From Micropruina sp. (GTDB lineage: Bacteria; Actinomycetota; Actinomycetes; Propionibacteriales; Propionibacteriaceae), in contig JADJTM010000001.1 in NCBI GenBank assembly GCA_016711205.1, positions 1,550,001-1,614,000 of the forward strand: DNA of 64,000 nucleotides. The letters are read 5' to 3'. The notes under the pieces were generated by a model. That model searched no databases, was not told the origin of the DNA, and worked only from the letters and a program-made list of their open reading frames with translations. The position numbers and the translations under genes were made by a program. Positions within the stretch are counted from its first letter, which is position 1. Every line of letters begins with the position of its first letter. Positions 42,701 to 51,145 of the stretch are shown here, in pieces.

Positions 42701-43390
42701 TCAGGCCAGCTTCGCGATCTCGTCCAGAAGTTCGTGCCGAACCTGTCGGGCCGGCCAGGGCGCGTCGGCGGGGCGCAGGTCGTCCAGCCGGCCGGCCAGC
42801 CGCGCCGCCTCCAGCGCCAGCACCCCGGCCACCAGCGAGGGGCTCTGCACGCGTCCGGCGTAGATGCCGTCGACCAGGTCGGAGCGGTCCGCCCAGCAGA
42901 TCTCCATGTGCAGTTCCTCGTGTTCGACCACGAACCCGTCCGGACGGGGGGCGGCGTGCAGCCCGCGGGCCAGAAAGAACCGGATCGATTCGGAGTTGCA
43001 GCCGGGCGAGGTGAACATGTCGATCAGCAGCCGCCAGTCGTCCGCGGCCAGCATCGCCTCTTCGGCGAGCTCGCGCTTCGCGGCGGCCAGCCACGACTCG
43101 CCGTCGGCATCGAGCAGGCCGGCCGGCGGTTCGATCAGCTGAAAACCGACCGGGTGCCGGTATTGGCGCACCACGACGATCCGGTCGTTCTCGTCCAGCG
43201 CGATCACCGCGACCGCGCCGGGGTGCAGCAGGTACTGCCGGTGCATCTGCTCGCCGTCCGGGGTGCGCACGACGTCGTCCACATAGTCGCTGACCGCGCC
43301 CTCACCGAGTACCCGGTGCGCGTCGATGCGCCAGTGCGCCGGCACGTCCACGGCCTCGCCGGGGCCGAGTAGCCGGGGCTCGGAGCCCAT
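42701..43390 (-). CDS. NUDIX hydrolase, ADP-ribose pyrophosphatase-like
   Basis: 229 residues. The Nudix box reads PPAGLLDADGESWLAAAKRELAEEA, with the REL-EE core (written as RELAEE) intact, and is preceded by RQYRHPVGFQLIEPPAG, typical of ADP-ribose pyrophosphatases. A slightly acidic C-terminal helical region follows. Hydrolyses ADP-ribose or a similar nucleoside diphosphate sugar. The ATG at 43390 overlaps the pyrG stop (ATGA). Confidence 0.9.
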   Translation of the reverse strand: MGSEPRLLGPGEAVDVPAHWRIDAHRVLGEGAVSDYVDDVVRTPDGEQMHRQYLLHPGAVAVIALDENDRIVVVRQYRHPVGFQLIEPPAGLLDADGESWLAAAKRELAEEAMLAADDWRLLIDMFTSPGCNSESIRFFLARGLHAAPRPDGFVVEHEELHMEICWADRSDLVDGIYAGRVQSPSLVAGVLALEAARLAGRLDDLRPADAPWPARQVRHELLDEIAKLA

Positions 43391-45051
43391 CAGGATTCCT
43401 CCACCGGCAGCCGGGCGGACAGCTTGCGGTGCAGGGCCGCGGCCACCAGTCCGACGAACAGCGGGTGCGGCCTGGTCGGCCGCGACTTCAGCTCGGGGTG
43501 GGCCTGGGTGGCCACGAAGAACGGGTGCTGCTGCGGGTCGAACTCGATGAACTCCACCAGGGTCGAGTCAGGCGACGTACCCACCACCCGCAGGCCCACG
43601 GCCTCCAGCTGGTCGCGGTAGGCGTTGTTGACCTCGTAGCGGTGCCGGTGCCGCTCGGCCACGTGCGTGCTGTCGTACAACGTGGCGACCAGCGAGCCCT
43701 TGGTCAGGTCGGCCGGGTACGAGCCCAGCCGCATGGTGGCCCCCATCTGCCCCTCCCCCGCGACGTGCGCGACCTGCTCGGCCATGGTCGCGATCACCGG
43801 GGCGTTGGTGTCGGGCTCGAACTCGGTGGACGCGGCGTCCGGCAGGCCGCACAGGTCGCGGGCCACCTCGATCACCATGCACTGCAGGCCCAGGCACAGC
43901 CCGAGCGTGGGCAGCTGGTTCTCGCGGGCGAACTTGAGCGCGCCGAGCTTGCCCTCGACGCCGCGGATGCCGAAGCCGCCCGGCACCACGATGCCGTCCA
44001 GGTCAGCCAGCTGTTCGGCCGCACCGGACGGGGTCTCGCACGAGTCGGAGGCGATCCAGCGAATGTGCACCTTGGCGTGGTTGGCAAAGCCGCCCGCCCG
44101 CAACGCCTCCGAGACGCTCAGGTAGGCGTCCGGCAGGTCGATGTACTTGCCGACCAGGCCGATCGTCACGTCCTCCTTGGGGTGGTGGACGCGCTCCAAC
44201 AGGTCGTTCCACTTCGTCCAGTTGACGTCGCGGAAGCTGACCCCGAGCCGGCGCACCACGTAGGCGTCCAGGCCCTCGCTGTGCAGCACCTTGGGAATGT
44301 CGTAGATGGACGGGGCGTCCGGGCATGAGACGACCGCCTCCTCGTCCACGTCGCACATCAGCGAGATCTTGCGCTTCACACCGTCCGGAATGTCGCGGTT
44401 GGAGCGGCAGACGATCGCGTCCGGCGTGATGCCGACCTGGCGCAGGGCGGCGACCGAGTGCTGGGTGGGTTTCGTCTTCAGTTCGCCGGACGGGCCGAGG
44501 TACGGCACCAGCGACACGTGCAGAAAGAACACGTTCTCGCGACCCACATCGCGGCGCACCTGGCGGGCCGCCTCCAGAAAGGGCAGCGACTCGATGTCGC
44601 CGACGGTGCCGCCGATCTCGTGGATCACCACGTCGACCCCACGGCCGGCCATGCTCAGCATCTCGTCCTTGATCTCGTTGGTGATGTGCGGAATCACCTG
44701 CACCGTGTCACCGAGAAAGTCGCCGCGGCGCTCCTTCGCGATCACGGTGCTGTACACCTTGCCGGTGGTCACATTGGCGTCGGCGTTGAGGTTCACGTCG
44801 AGAAAGCGCTCGTAGTGCCCGATGTCGAGATCGGTCTCGGCGCCGTCTTCGGTGACGAACACCTCGCCGTGCTGAAACGGGTTCATGGTGCCCGGATCGA
44901 CGTTCAGATAGGGGTCGAGTTTCTGCATCGTGACCCGAAGTCCGCGAGCCACCAGAAGGCTGCCCAGGCTCGAGGCGGTGAGCCCCTTGCCGAGCGAGGA
45001 GGCGACGCCTCCGGTCACGAAAATGTGCTTGGTACTGCTGCCGTTCCCCAC
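43390..45051 (-). CDS. pyrG: CTP synthase (glutamine-hydrolysing)
   Basis: 553 residues. Converts UTP to CTP with ATP and glutamine ammonia. The synthetase domain begins KHIFVTGGVASSLGKGLTA and includes KLDPYLNVDPGTMNPFQHGEV. The class I glutaminase domain starts near residue 290, with the nucleophile Cys in LGLCLGLQCMVIE and the His-Glu pair near the end (QAHPELKSRP). GTG start at 45051; the ribosome-binding site is weak. First gene of the pyrG-NUDIX-xerD operon. The MITE-like element at 45122 lies in its upstream region. Confidence 0.97.
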   Translation of the reverse strand: MGNGSSTKHIFVTGGVASSLGKGLTASSLGSLLVARGLRVTMQKLDPYLNVDPGTMNPFQHGEVFVTEDGAETDLDIGHYERFLDVNLNADANVTTGKVYSTVIAKERRGDFLGDTVQVIPHITNEIKDEMLSMAGRGVDVVIHEIGGTVGDIESLPFLEAARQVRRDVGRENVFFLHVSLVPYLGPSGELKTKPTQHSVAALRQVGITPDAIVCRSNRDIPDGVKRKISLMCDVDEEAVVSCPDAPSIYDIPKVLHSEGLDAYVVRRLGVSFRDVNWTKWNDLLERVHHPKEDVTIGLVGKYIDLPDAYLSVSEALRAGGFANHAKVHIRWIASDSCETPSGAAEQLADLDGIVVPGGFGIRGVEGKLGALKFARENQLPTLGLCLGLQCMVIEVARDLCGLPDAASTEFEPDTNAPVIATMAEQVAHVAGEGQMGATMRLGSYPADLTKGSLVATLYDSTHVAERHRHRYEVNNAYRDQLEAVGLRVVGTSPDSTLVEFIEFDPQQHPFFVATQAHPELKSRPTRPHPLFVGLVAAALHRKLSARLPVEES

Positions 45052-45121
45052 GGGGTTTCACCATATCGGTGCTGCGGCGGTGGGGCGAACCGGCACGCTG
45101 GTGGGCGCCGAGGGAGGACTC

Positions 45122-45283
45122 AGCCCGGATCCACCGATCCTCGCCTACTGCGCGGCCCCATCCGGTCGCGCTGGCTGCGCCGGCCACGCTCAACAGACGA
45201 CCCGGTATGCCCTCGCGCGAACCGGCTGCCCAGCCCACCCGCCTGGTGCCGCTCGCAACGCCGCCCATCGGTGGATCCGGGCT
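45122..45283 (+). mobile_element. MITE-like element, copy 1 (162 bp)
   Basis: Ends are inverted repeats AGCCCGGATCCACCGAT / ATCGGTGGATCCGGGCT. The interior is GC-rich and has no gene. A second copy of the same length, about 90% identical and in opposite orientation, lies at 58950-59111. This copy lies between pyrG and the serine hydrolase gene and touches the latter's stop codon. No clear target-site duplication. Confidence 0.8.
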
Positions 45284-46482
45284 CAGTGGGCGAGCGAGTG
45301 CGCGATGGTGTCGAAGGCGCGCAGCGTGCGGAACAGCTTCCAACCCGACTGCGGCTCGGGCCAACTGGAGAGCTTGGCAGCGACCGTGCCGGTGCGACGG
45401 TTCACGTAGATCATCTGGCCGTGAATGCCCAAGGCCAGCATCACGTCCCGGTGCGGGTACGGAAACCAGAACTGGTTGCGGTACATGCCGCCCGGCATCA
45501 CCGTGGCGTCGAGGCTGGTGGCGAACGCCTCGGCCGAATCTGCACCCCCGGCGAAGGTGTCGGCCACCCACCAGGACGGCAGCACGTGCACCCCCGCCGC
45601 GGTGCGGCCCTCGTTCAGCCAGAGCGCCCCGAATCGGACCAGGTCGCCGAGCGAGGCCGAGATGCCGCCGTCGAACATGCCCGTGCCGAAGGCGTCGACG
45701 CCGATCACGGCATCCTGCGCGGCGCCCATCGGGCTCCACAGCAGGTCGGACAGCAACGTGCCGAAACGTTGCCCGGTAGCCGCCTCGCACACCCAGCCGA
45801 GCACGTCGCTCTCGCAGCTGCGGTACCGGAACCCCCCGCCGTGGGGACGATCCGCGTGCAACGTCGTCAAGAACGGGTACAGGCCCTCGGGCACCCACGG
45901 CTCCCGCCTACGGGCCCAGCCGAAAGCCTCTTCGATGCGCCGGACCTCGGCGTTGGGATCAAGGTAGTGCTCCGAGAATCGCACGCCGGAGCGCATGTCC
46001 AGGACCTGCCGCACGGTGGCTCCGGCGTAACCGGAGTCAGCCAGCCCGTGAGCGTAGTGCGTGACCGGCGCGTCCAACTCGATGATCCGCCGGTCGGCCA
46101 GGATGCCGACCAGACTGCCCACCAGCGACTTGCTCACCGACATCAGCAGGTGCACACCCTCGGGACGCATGCCCGGGTACTCCTCCGCCAGCACCACCCC
46201 GTGATGCACCACCATCCAGGCGTCGGTCTCGGTGCTTGCCAGCAGGCCGCCGACCGTTTCGTGCGAGCCGTCCGGCAGCGCCACCGCCAACTGGCCGAAG
46301 TCGGCCGGACCGGTCGGAAACCGCCAGGTCGGCGCCCGCCCGCGCGAGATCGTGGCGCTCGGGAAGATCTCTGCCAGATGCTGGAAGCTCCAGTGCAGTT
46401 GCGCGGGCGATTGCCAGTTGTCCAGGGTCACGTCCACGTCGGGACGCCCGGGGTCACCACCGATCACGGTTGCTGTCACCAT
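45283..46482 (-). CDS. Serine hydrolase, beta-lactamase fold (NylB-like)
   Basis: 399 residues. The SxxK nucleophile motif is in LLMSVSKSLVGS (about 115), the Tyr-Ser-type second motif in GFRYRSCESDVLGW, and GIHGQMIYVN late in the chain. These match 6-aminohexanoate-dimer hydrolase (NylB) and related class C-like amidases or esterases rather than true beta-lactamases. No signal peptide, so cytosolic. Last gene of the amine operon, 15 bp after the ATP-grasp gene; it may cleave an amide made or taken up by this pathway. Confidence 0.88.
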   Translation of the reverse strand: MVTATVIGGDPGRPDVDVTLDNWQSPAQLHWSFQHLAEIFPSATISRGRAPTWRFPTGPADFGQLAVALPDGSHETVGGLLASTETDAWMVVHHGVVLAEEYPGMRPEGVHLLMSVSKSLVGSLVGILADRRIIELDAPVTHYAHGLADSGYAGATVRQVLDMRSGVRFSEHYLDPNAEVRRIEEAFGWARRREPWVPEGLYPFLTTLHADRPHGGGFRYRSCESDVLGWVCEAATGQRFGTLLSDLLWSPMGAAQDAVIGVDAFGTGMFDGGISASLGDLVRFGALWLNEGRTAAGVHVLPSWWVADTFAGGADSAEAFATSLDATVMPGGMYRNQFWFPYPHRDVMLALGIHGQMIYVNRRTGTVAAKLSSWPEPQSGWKLFRTLRAFDTIAHSLAH

Positions 46483-46497
46483 CCGCTCTTGCGAGAC

Positions 46498-48102
46498 CTA
46501 GGAGATCGCCGGCGCCACCAGCGAAGCACCGGCGTAGTGCATGCGGATCGAGTCAATCAGATGCTTGGCTCGAATGGTCAACGCGTCCGAACCCGAGTTG
46601 GTCGGCCGTTGCAGCCGGCCCTTGGTGACCAGGACCCCGAGGTCGGAGCCCTTCCACCGGTAGTCACCCTCGCCGTAGATCCGTAGAAAGAACGCCTCCG
46701 ACTCGTCCTGCAACTGATGCCAATCGAGCGCCCCGCGCTGAAAAACCAGATTGCCGAAACGGTCCAGCCGGTACGTGCCGGTGGGCGCGGCCCGGATGAT
46801 CCGCTCCACCACGGGATCGGTCTCTTTGATGATCATCTGGCTCCACTGGTCCTCCGCGGCCAGTTCCTGCCAGCGCTCGTTGACCTCATCGAGGTCGAGT
46901 TCGAAGTCGACATCCATGAACTCGAGCAGGTGGAAGCAGAACAGCGGCACGTCCGCGTAGGCCCCTGCGGTCACCCCGGTGATCGACGAAGCTCCGCTGA
47001 TCCGGGGGTTCAGCTCGCCGAGGTAGACGTCGTCGGTGTCGACATCGATCAGCACGTCGACCTCGAAGAAGCCCCGGTAGCCCTCCTGGCCCAACCGGTC
47101 GCCGAGCCGGCGCACCAGATCGGACGCCCGGCGCCGCAACTCACCGGTGAGCACACCCGGGAACATCTCGTTGCCACACCACCCGCCCCGGTACGGGGTG
47201 AGCTGCTTGTGCCCGGTGAGTTCGGTCATGAACGGCCCCACCACCGTTCCCTGCGCAGTGAGCACCGCCTCGACCGCCAGCGGCCGGTTGTTGATCCGCT
47301 TCATCACCTTGACCTCGACCCCGACCACCTGTTCGGCGCACTTCTTCCAACCCGCCCGGGAGTCGATGAAGAAAGTGGTCTTGCCCGAATCGCCGTAGGC
47401 GGTCTGAATCACCAGGTCGGTGCCCAACCCGGCCGCCGTGCTCTGTTCGCACAGGTCGTCATAGTCGGTCACCGTGGTGAGAATGTTCGGCGCGCTCGCC
47501 GCGCCCACGTCATTGCCGAGCCGGGTGGTGACCAGCTTCGAGTCGAGATGTTCGCGCAGCGCCGTGGACGGCAGGATCAGGTCGTAGCCGAGTTCATCGC
47601 AGATGCGCTCGATCTCTGCGTCGCAGAACACCATCACCACCTTGGGCCGCACGCCCGGCACCGTCCGGCTCGACATGTGCGCGCGCACCTCTGGGTTGGT
47701 GAGCAGCCAACTGTTGATCTCCTCCCCCGACTCGAACTCGACATAGGGCTTGTGCGACGGGGTGAACACCCGAGGGTGCACCCCGTCCCAGCCGTCGTAG
47801 TAGGTGATGTAGCTGAGATTGCGCACCCAGCGGTCGAGACCGAGCAGATTGAACGGGGTCGCCCCGACGAAGTAGATCGGCGTGGTGTTGGTGCGGAAGA
47901 AGTGCCGCACCTCCGACATGTTGCGCAGCGGACGCCCGCGGCCCAGAGCCGATGCCGGTGCGCCCTGAGCGTTGGTCGACATGGTCGGAACGAGATCCAA
48001 CTCGCCCCTACCCCGCAACTCGACGTCCTCACGAATGGCTGCCCGGGCGTCGGTGCGGGTTGTTGTGCCTGGGCGTCCCACGCCCGGCGCCTGTCCTGAC
48101 AT
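46498..48102 (-). CDS. ATP-grasp domain protein of the amine operon
   Basis: 534 residues; ATG 48102 has GGAG 6 bases upstream, though ATG 47982 (MSTNAQGAP) is possible. N-terminal part has YFVGATPFNLLGLDRWV and TYYDGWDGVHPRVF. The ATP-grasp fold follows with VIQTAYGDSGKTTFFI (ATP loop), EVKVMKRINNRPLAVEAV and the metal-binding FFEVDVLIDVD ... LGELNPRISGASS. Usually annotated only as biotin-carboxylase-like, but no carboxylase partner is present. It probably makes an amide, for example ligating an amine and an acid. Function not established. Confidence 0.8.
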   Translation of the reverse strand: MSGQAPGVGRPGTTTRTDARAAIREDVELRGRGELDLVPTMSTNAQGAPASALGRGRPLRNMSEVRHFFRTNTTPIYFVGATPFNLLGLDRWVRNLSYITYYDGWDGVHPRVFTPSHKPYVEFESGEEINSWLLTNPEVRAHMSSRTVPGVRPKVVMVFCDAEIERICDELGYDLILPSTALREHLDSKLVTTRLGNDVGAASAPNILTTVTDYDDLCEQSTAAGLGTDLVIQTAYGDSGKTTFFIDSRAGWKKCAEQVVGVEVKVMKRINNRPLAVEAVLTAQGTVVGPFMTELTGHKQLTPYRGGWCGNEMFPGVLTGELRRRASDLVRRLGDRLGQEGYRGFFEVDVLIDVDTDDVYLGELNPRISGASSITGVTAGAYADVPLFCFHLLEFMDVDFELDLDEVNERWQELAAEDQWSQMIIKETDPVVERIIRAAPTGTYRLDRFGNLVFQRGALDWHQLQDESEAFFLRIYGEGDYRWKGSDLGVLVTKGRLQRPTNSGSDALTIRAKHLIDSIRMHYAGASLVAPAIS

Positions 48103-48120
48103 CAGCTGCTCCAGCCGCGC

Positions 48121-49641
48121 TCAGTCGATGACCAGGGTGGGTGTGTCCTTGCGCAGGGTCTCTCCGCGGAAGAACTCCGGGTGTCGGGCACGGTGCAGCA
48201 TCATCAGCACCAGTCCGAACAGGATCAGGCCGAGCCCGAGGATCAGCACCAGCCCGACACCGCCGATCTCGGCACCGCTGCCGTAATCGGGGGACGCGCT
48301 GTCGACGAGCGTGATGCCGAACACCACGATCAGGCCGATGCCGCCGAGCAGGGGGGCCAGGAACTTGAACACGACGTTGTGCGCATTCGTGAAGAGCTCC
48401 TTGCGGAAGAACCAGACACACCCGAACGCGACCAGCGAGTAGTAGAAGCAGATCATGATGCCGAGTGAGTAGATGGTGTCGGTCAGCACGTTCTGCGACA
48501 GCACGTACAGCACCGTGTAGAACACCCCGGCAGCGGCGCCCGCCACTACCGTCGCGAACCCGGGGGTCAGGTACTTGGGGTGAATCTCGGCGAACTTCGC
48601 CGGAATCGCCTTGTAGACCGCCATCGCCAGCATCGTCCGCGACGTGGGCAGCATGGTCGAGATCAGGCTCGCGGCCGACGAGGCCAGCACGGCGAGGTAC
48701 AGCAACAGGTCGAGTGGATAGCCCATCACGGGCTCGGCGAGCGCGCCGAACACGTTGTCCGAGATCTCTTCGTTGCTCAACCCGAGGCCCTCGGTGCCGG
48801 TTCCGGCGAAGGTCAGCGAGGCCACCGACACCAACAGGTAGGTGAGCAGAATGGTCGTCACGGTCAGGATGGCCGCCCGACCGGGGGTGCGCTCGGCGTC
48901 CTTGGTCTCTTCATTCACCGTCAGCGTCGAATCCCAACCCCAGAAGGCGAAGATCGATCCCGACAGGCCCGCGATGAAGGCCGACAGCTCCAGCCCACCG
49001 GGGAAGAACCAGTCCCACGAGAACCCGATGTGGCCCTCGTTGCTCGGCGCCTTGGCGAGCGCCATGACGGCGAACAGCGCCAGGATGCCCAACTGGAACA
49101 GAACCAGGACGATCTGCACCTTCTCGGTGGTGTCGATGCCCCGGTAGGCCACCCAGGTCGCGATGGCGAGGAACAACAGGCAGGTGCCGACGTTGACCCA
49201 GCCGTTCTCCCACAGCGCCCCGATCTCTTCGTTGCGGATCGCCGAGCCGATGAACTGGTAGAAGAACTGGACGGCGACGCTGGCGAGGTTGCTGATCACG
49301 ATGATGGTGGCCAGGATCGCCGCCCAGCCACCGAGCCAGCCCAGCCACGGCCCGAAGGCCTTCGTGGTCCAGGTGAACGAGGTGCCCGAGTCGGGCGCGA
49401 CCCGGTTGAACTCCCGATACGCGAAGGCCGCGAAGAACATCGGCAGGAAGCCCGCGATGAACACCCACGGCATCTTCTCGCCCACTCCGCTGGCCAGAAT
49501 GCCGATGGTCGCGGTCAGGGTGTACGCCGGAGCCACACACGAAATGCCCAGCATGACGCTGCCGAACAATCCGACCGCGTTCGCCCGCAGGCCCTTGTCA
49601 ACCAGGTCGGCCTCTGCGGCATGCCCCTTGTCGTGTTGCAT
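48121..49641 (-). CDS. APC-family amino acid/amine permease
   Basis: 506 residues with about 12 membrane segments. Typical APC N-terminus LFGSVMLGISCVAPAYTLTATIG, YREFNRVAPDSGTSFTWTTKAFG and a conserved WGWDSTLTVNEETKDAERTPGRA loop between helices. The start ATG at 49641 is chosen over TTG 49647 because GAGAAGGGG lies 7 bases before it. Its place between aldehyde dehydrogenase and ATP-grasp genes suggests uptake of a primary amine or its amino acid precursor. Confidence 0.9.
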   Translation of the reverse strand: MQHDKGHAAEADLVDKGLRANAVGLFGSVMLGISCVAPAYTLTATIGILASGVGEKMPWVFIAGFLPMFFAAFAYREFNRVAPDSGTSFTWTTKAFGPWLGWLGGWAAILATIIVISNLASVAVQFFYQFIGSAIRNEEIGALWENGWVNVGTCLLFLAIATWVAYRGIDTTEKVQIVLVLFQLGILALFAVMALAKAPSNEGHIGFSWDWFFPGGLELSAFIAGLSGSIFAFWGWDSTLTVNEETKDAERTPGRAAILTVTTILLTYLLVSVASLTFAGTGTEGLGLSNEEISDNVFGALAEPVMGYPLDLLLYLAVLASSAASLISTMLPTSRTMLAMAVYKAIPAKFAEIHPKYLTPGFATVVAGAAAGVFYTVLYVLSQNVLTDTIYSLGIMICFYYSLVAFGCVWFFRKELFTNAHNVVFKFLAPLLGGIGLIVVFGITLVDSASPDYGSGAEIGGVGLVLILGLGLILFGLVLMMLHRARHPEFFRGETLRKDTPTLVID

Positions 49642-49679
49642 TGGCAACCCCTTCTCGATGTTCAGCCGGTTGGAATGTG

Positions 49680-51119
49680 TCAGCCCTCAAAGCCGTGAAA
49701 GTGCATCACGTGCTTGATCCTCGTGTAGTCCTCCATGCCGTACAGGGAGAGGTCTTTGCCGTAGCCGGAGTGCTTGAACCCGCCGTGCGGCATCTCGCCG
49801 ACCAGCGGAATGTGGGTGTTGATCCAGACGCAGCCGAAGTCGAGACGCATCGGCATGCGAGCGGCCGTGCCGGCATCGCTGGTCCACACCGACGACGCCA
49901 GGCCGTACTCGGTGTCGTTGGCCATCGCGACCGCCTCGTTCTCGTCGGCGAACTTCTGCACGGTGATCACCGGCCCGAACACCTCGGTGCGGATCAGCTC
50001 GTCGCGCTGCTGCAGGTCGGCGATCACGGTGGGCTCGTAGAAGTAGCCGGGCCGCTCCAGCTGGTGGCCGCCGGTGACCACCCGGGCGTGCTCCGGCGCC
50101 CGCTCAACCAGACCCGAGACGTGCGCCAACTGGCGGGAGTTGTTGATCGATCCGTACAGGATGTCTTCATCGGCCGGGTCGAAGCCCGTCCGGACCGCTG
50201 CGGCGGCTCGGCCCAGTTCGGCGACGAACTCGTCGTAGACGCCCGCCTGGCACAGCACGCGGGTCGCGGCGGTGCAGTCCTGGCCGCCGTTGAAGAGGCC
50301 GGCCACCGAGATGCCCTCGACCGCGGCCGCCAGGTCGACGTCGTCGAAGACCACCACGGGCGCCTTGCCGCCGAGTTCCAGATGGGCGATCTTGAGGTCG
50401 GCGGCCGCCGCCTTCGCCACGGCGATGCCGGCGCCGGTCGAGCCGGTGATCGACACCATCCGAGGGATCGGGTGTGCGGTCAGCGCCGCGCCGGTCGTCC
50501 GGTCACCGCAGACCAGGTTCACCACCCCGGGGGGCAGGATGTCCTGCAGCTTCTCCACCATCCACAGCGACGAGGCCGGCGTCGTGTCGGACGGTTTGAG
50601 AACGACGGTGTTGCCGGCGGCCAGGGCTGGGGCCAGCTTCCAGATCGCCATCATCATGGGGTAGTTCCACGGCGCCACCTGGCCGACCGGTCCGATCGGC
50701 TCGCGGCGAATCGACGAAGTCGCCCCACGCATGTACTCCGCCGAGGCTCGGCCCTCCAACAGCCGTGCGGCACCCGCGAAGAACCGGAGTTGATCGACCA
50801 TCGGGCCGACCTCTTCCGAGACCGTCAGATTCTTCGGCTTACCGGTGTTCTCGCATTCGATGTCGGCCAACTCGTCGCCGTGGGCTTCGATGACGTCGGC
50901 GAACTTCAGCAGCGCCTGCTGACGCTCCGACGGGGTCGCCCAACGCCACGTCTCGAACGCGGCTCCGGCGGCGCGGAAAGCGGCGTCGACGTCGGCCTCC
51001 CCCGACTGGGGCGCGGTCGCGTACACCTGGCCGGTCGCGGGGTCGATGACGTCCATCGTCTCGCCCGAGCTGGCCGCAAGCGCCTCGCCGTTGATGATGT
51101 TGTGCAGAACCTTGACCAT
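49680..51119 (-). CDS. Aldehyde dehydrogenase (gamma-aminobutyraldehyde/phenylacetaldehyde type)
   Basis: 479 residues, NAD(P)-dependent. Seen: PWNYPMMMAIWKLAPALAAGN, GSTGAG coenzyme loop, catalytic Glu in LELGGKAPVVV, catalytic Cys in NGGQDCTAATR, and GEMPHGGFKHSGYGKD at the end. It resembles gamma-aminobutyraldehyde dehydrogenase (PatD-like). It takes the aldehyde produced by the amine oxidase encoded 26 bp upstream to the acid. Ribosome-binding site AGGAGG. Confidence 0.93.
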   Translation of the reverse strand: MVKVLHNIINGEALAASSGETMDVIDPATGQVYATAPQSGEADVDAAFRAAGAAFETWRWATPSERQQALLKFADVIEAHGDELADIECENTGKPKNLTVSEEVGPMVDQLRFFAGAARLLEGRASAEYMRGATSSIRREPIGPVGQVAPWNYPMMMAIWKLAPALAAGNTVVLKPSDTTPASSLWMVEKLQDILPPGVVNLVCGDRTTGAALTAHPIPRMVSITGSTGAGIAVAKAAAADLKIAHLELGGKAPVVVFDDVDLAAAVEGISVAGLFNGGQDCTAATRVLCQAGVYDEFVAELGRAAAAVRTGFDPADEDILYGSINNSRQLAHVSGLVERAPEHARVVTGGHQLERPGYFYEPTVIADLQQRDELIRTEVFGPVITVQKFADENEAVAMANDTEYGLASSVWTSDAGTAARMPMRLDFGCVWINTHIPLVGEMPHGGFKHSGYGKDLSLYGMEDYTRIKHVMHFHGFEG

Positions 51120-51145
51120 GGTCGTCTCCTCCTGAAAATGGGTGG

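Noticed and set aside
45122..45283. Short protein with peptide CAAPSGRAGCAGHAQ in the MITE-like element
   Set aside because: The frame is open in both copies only because the element is GC-rich; no start with a ribosome-binding site and no known family.
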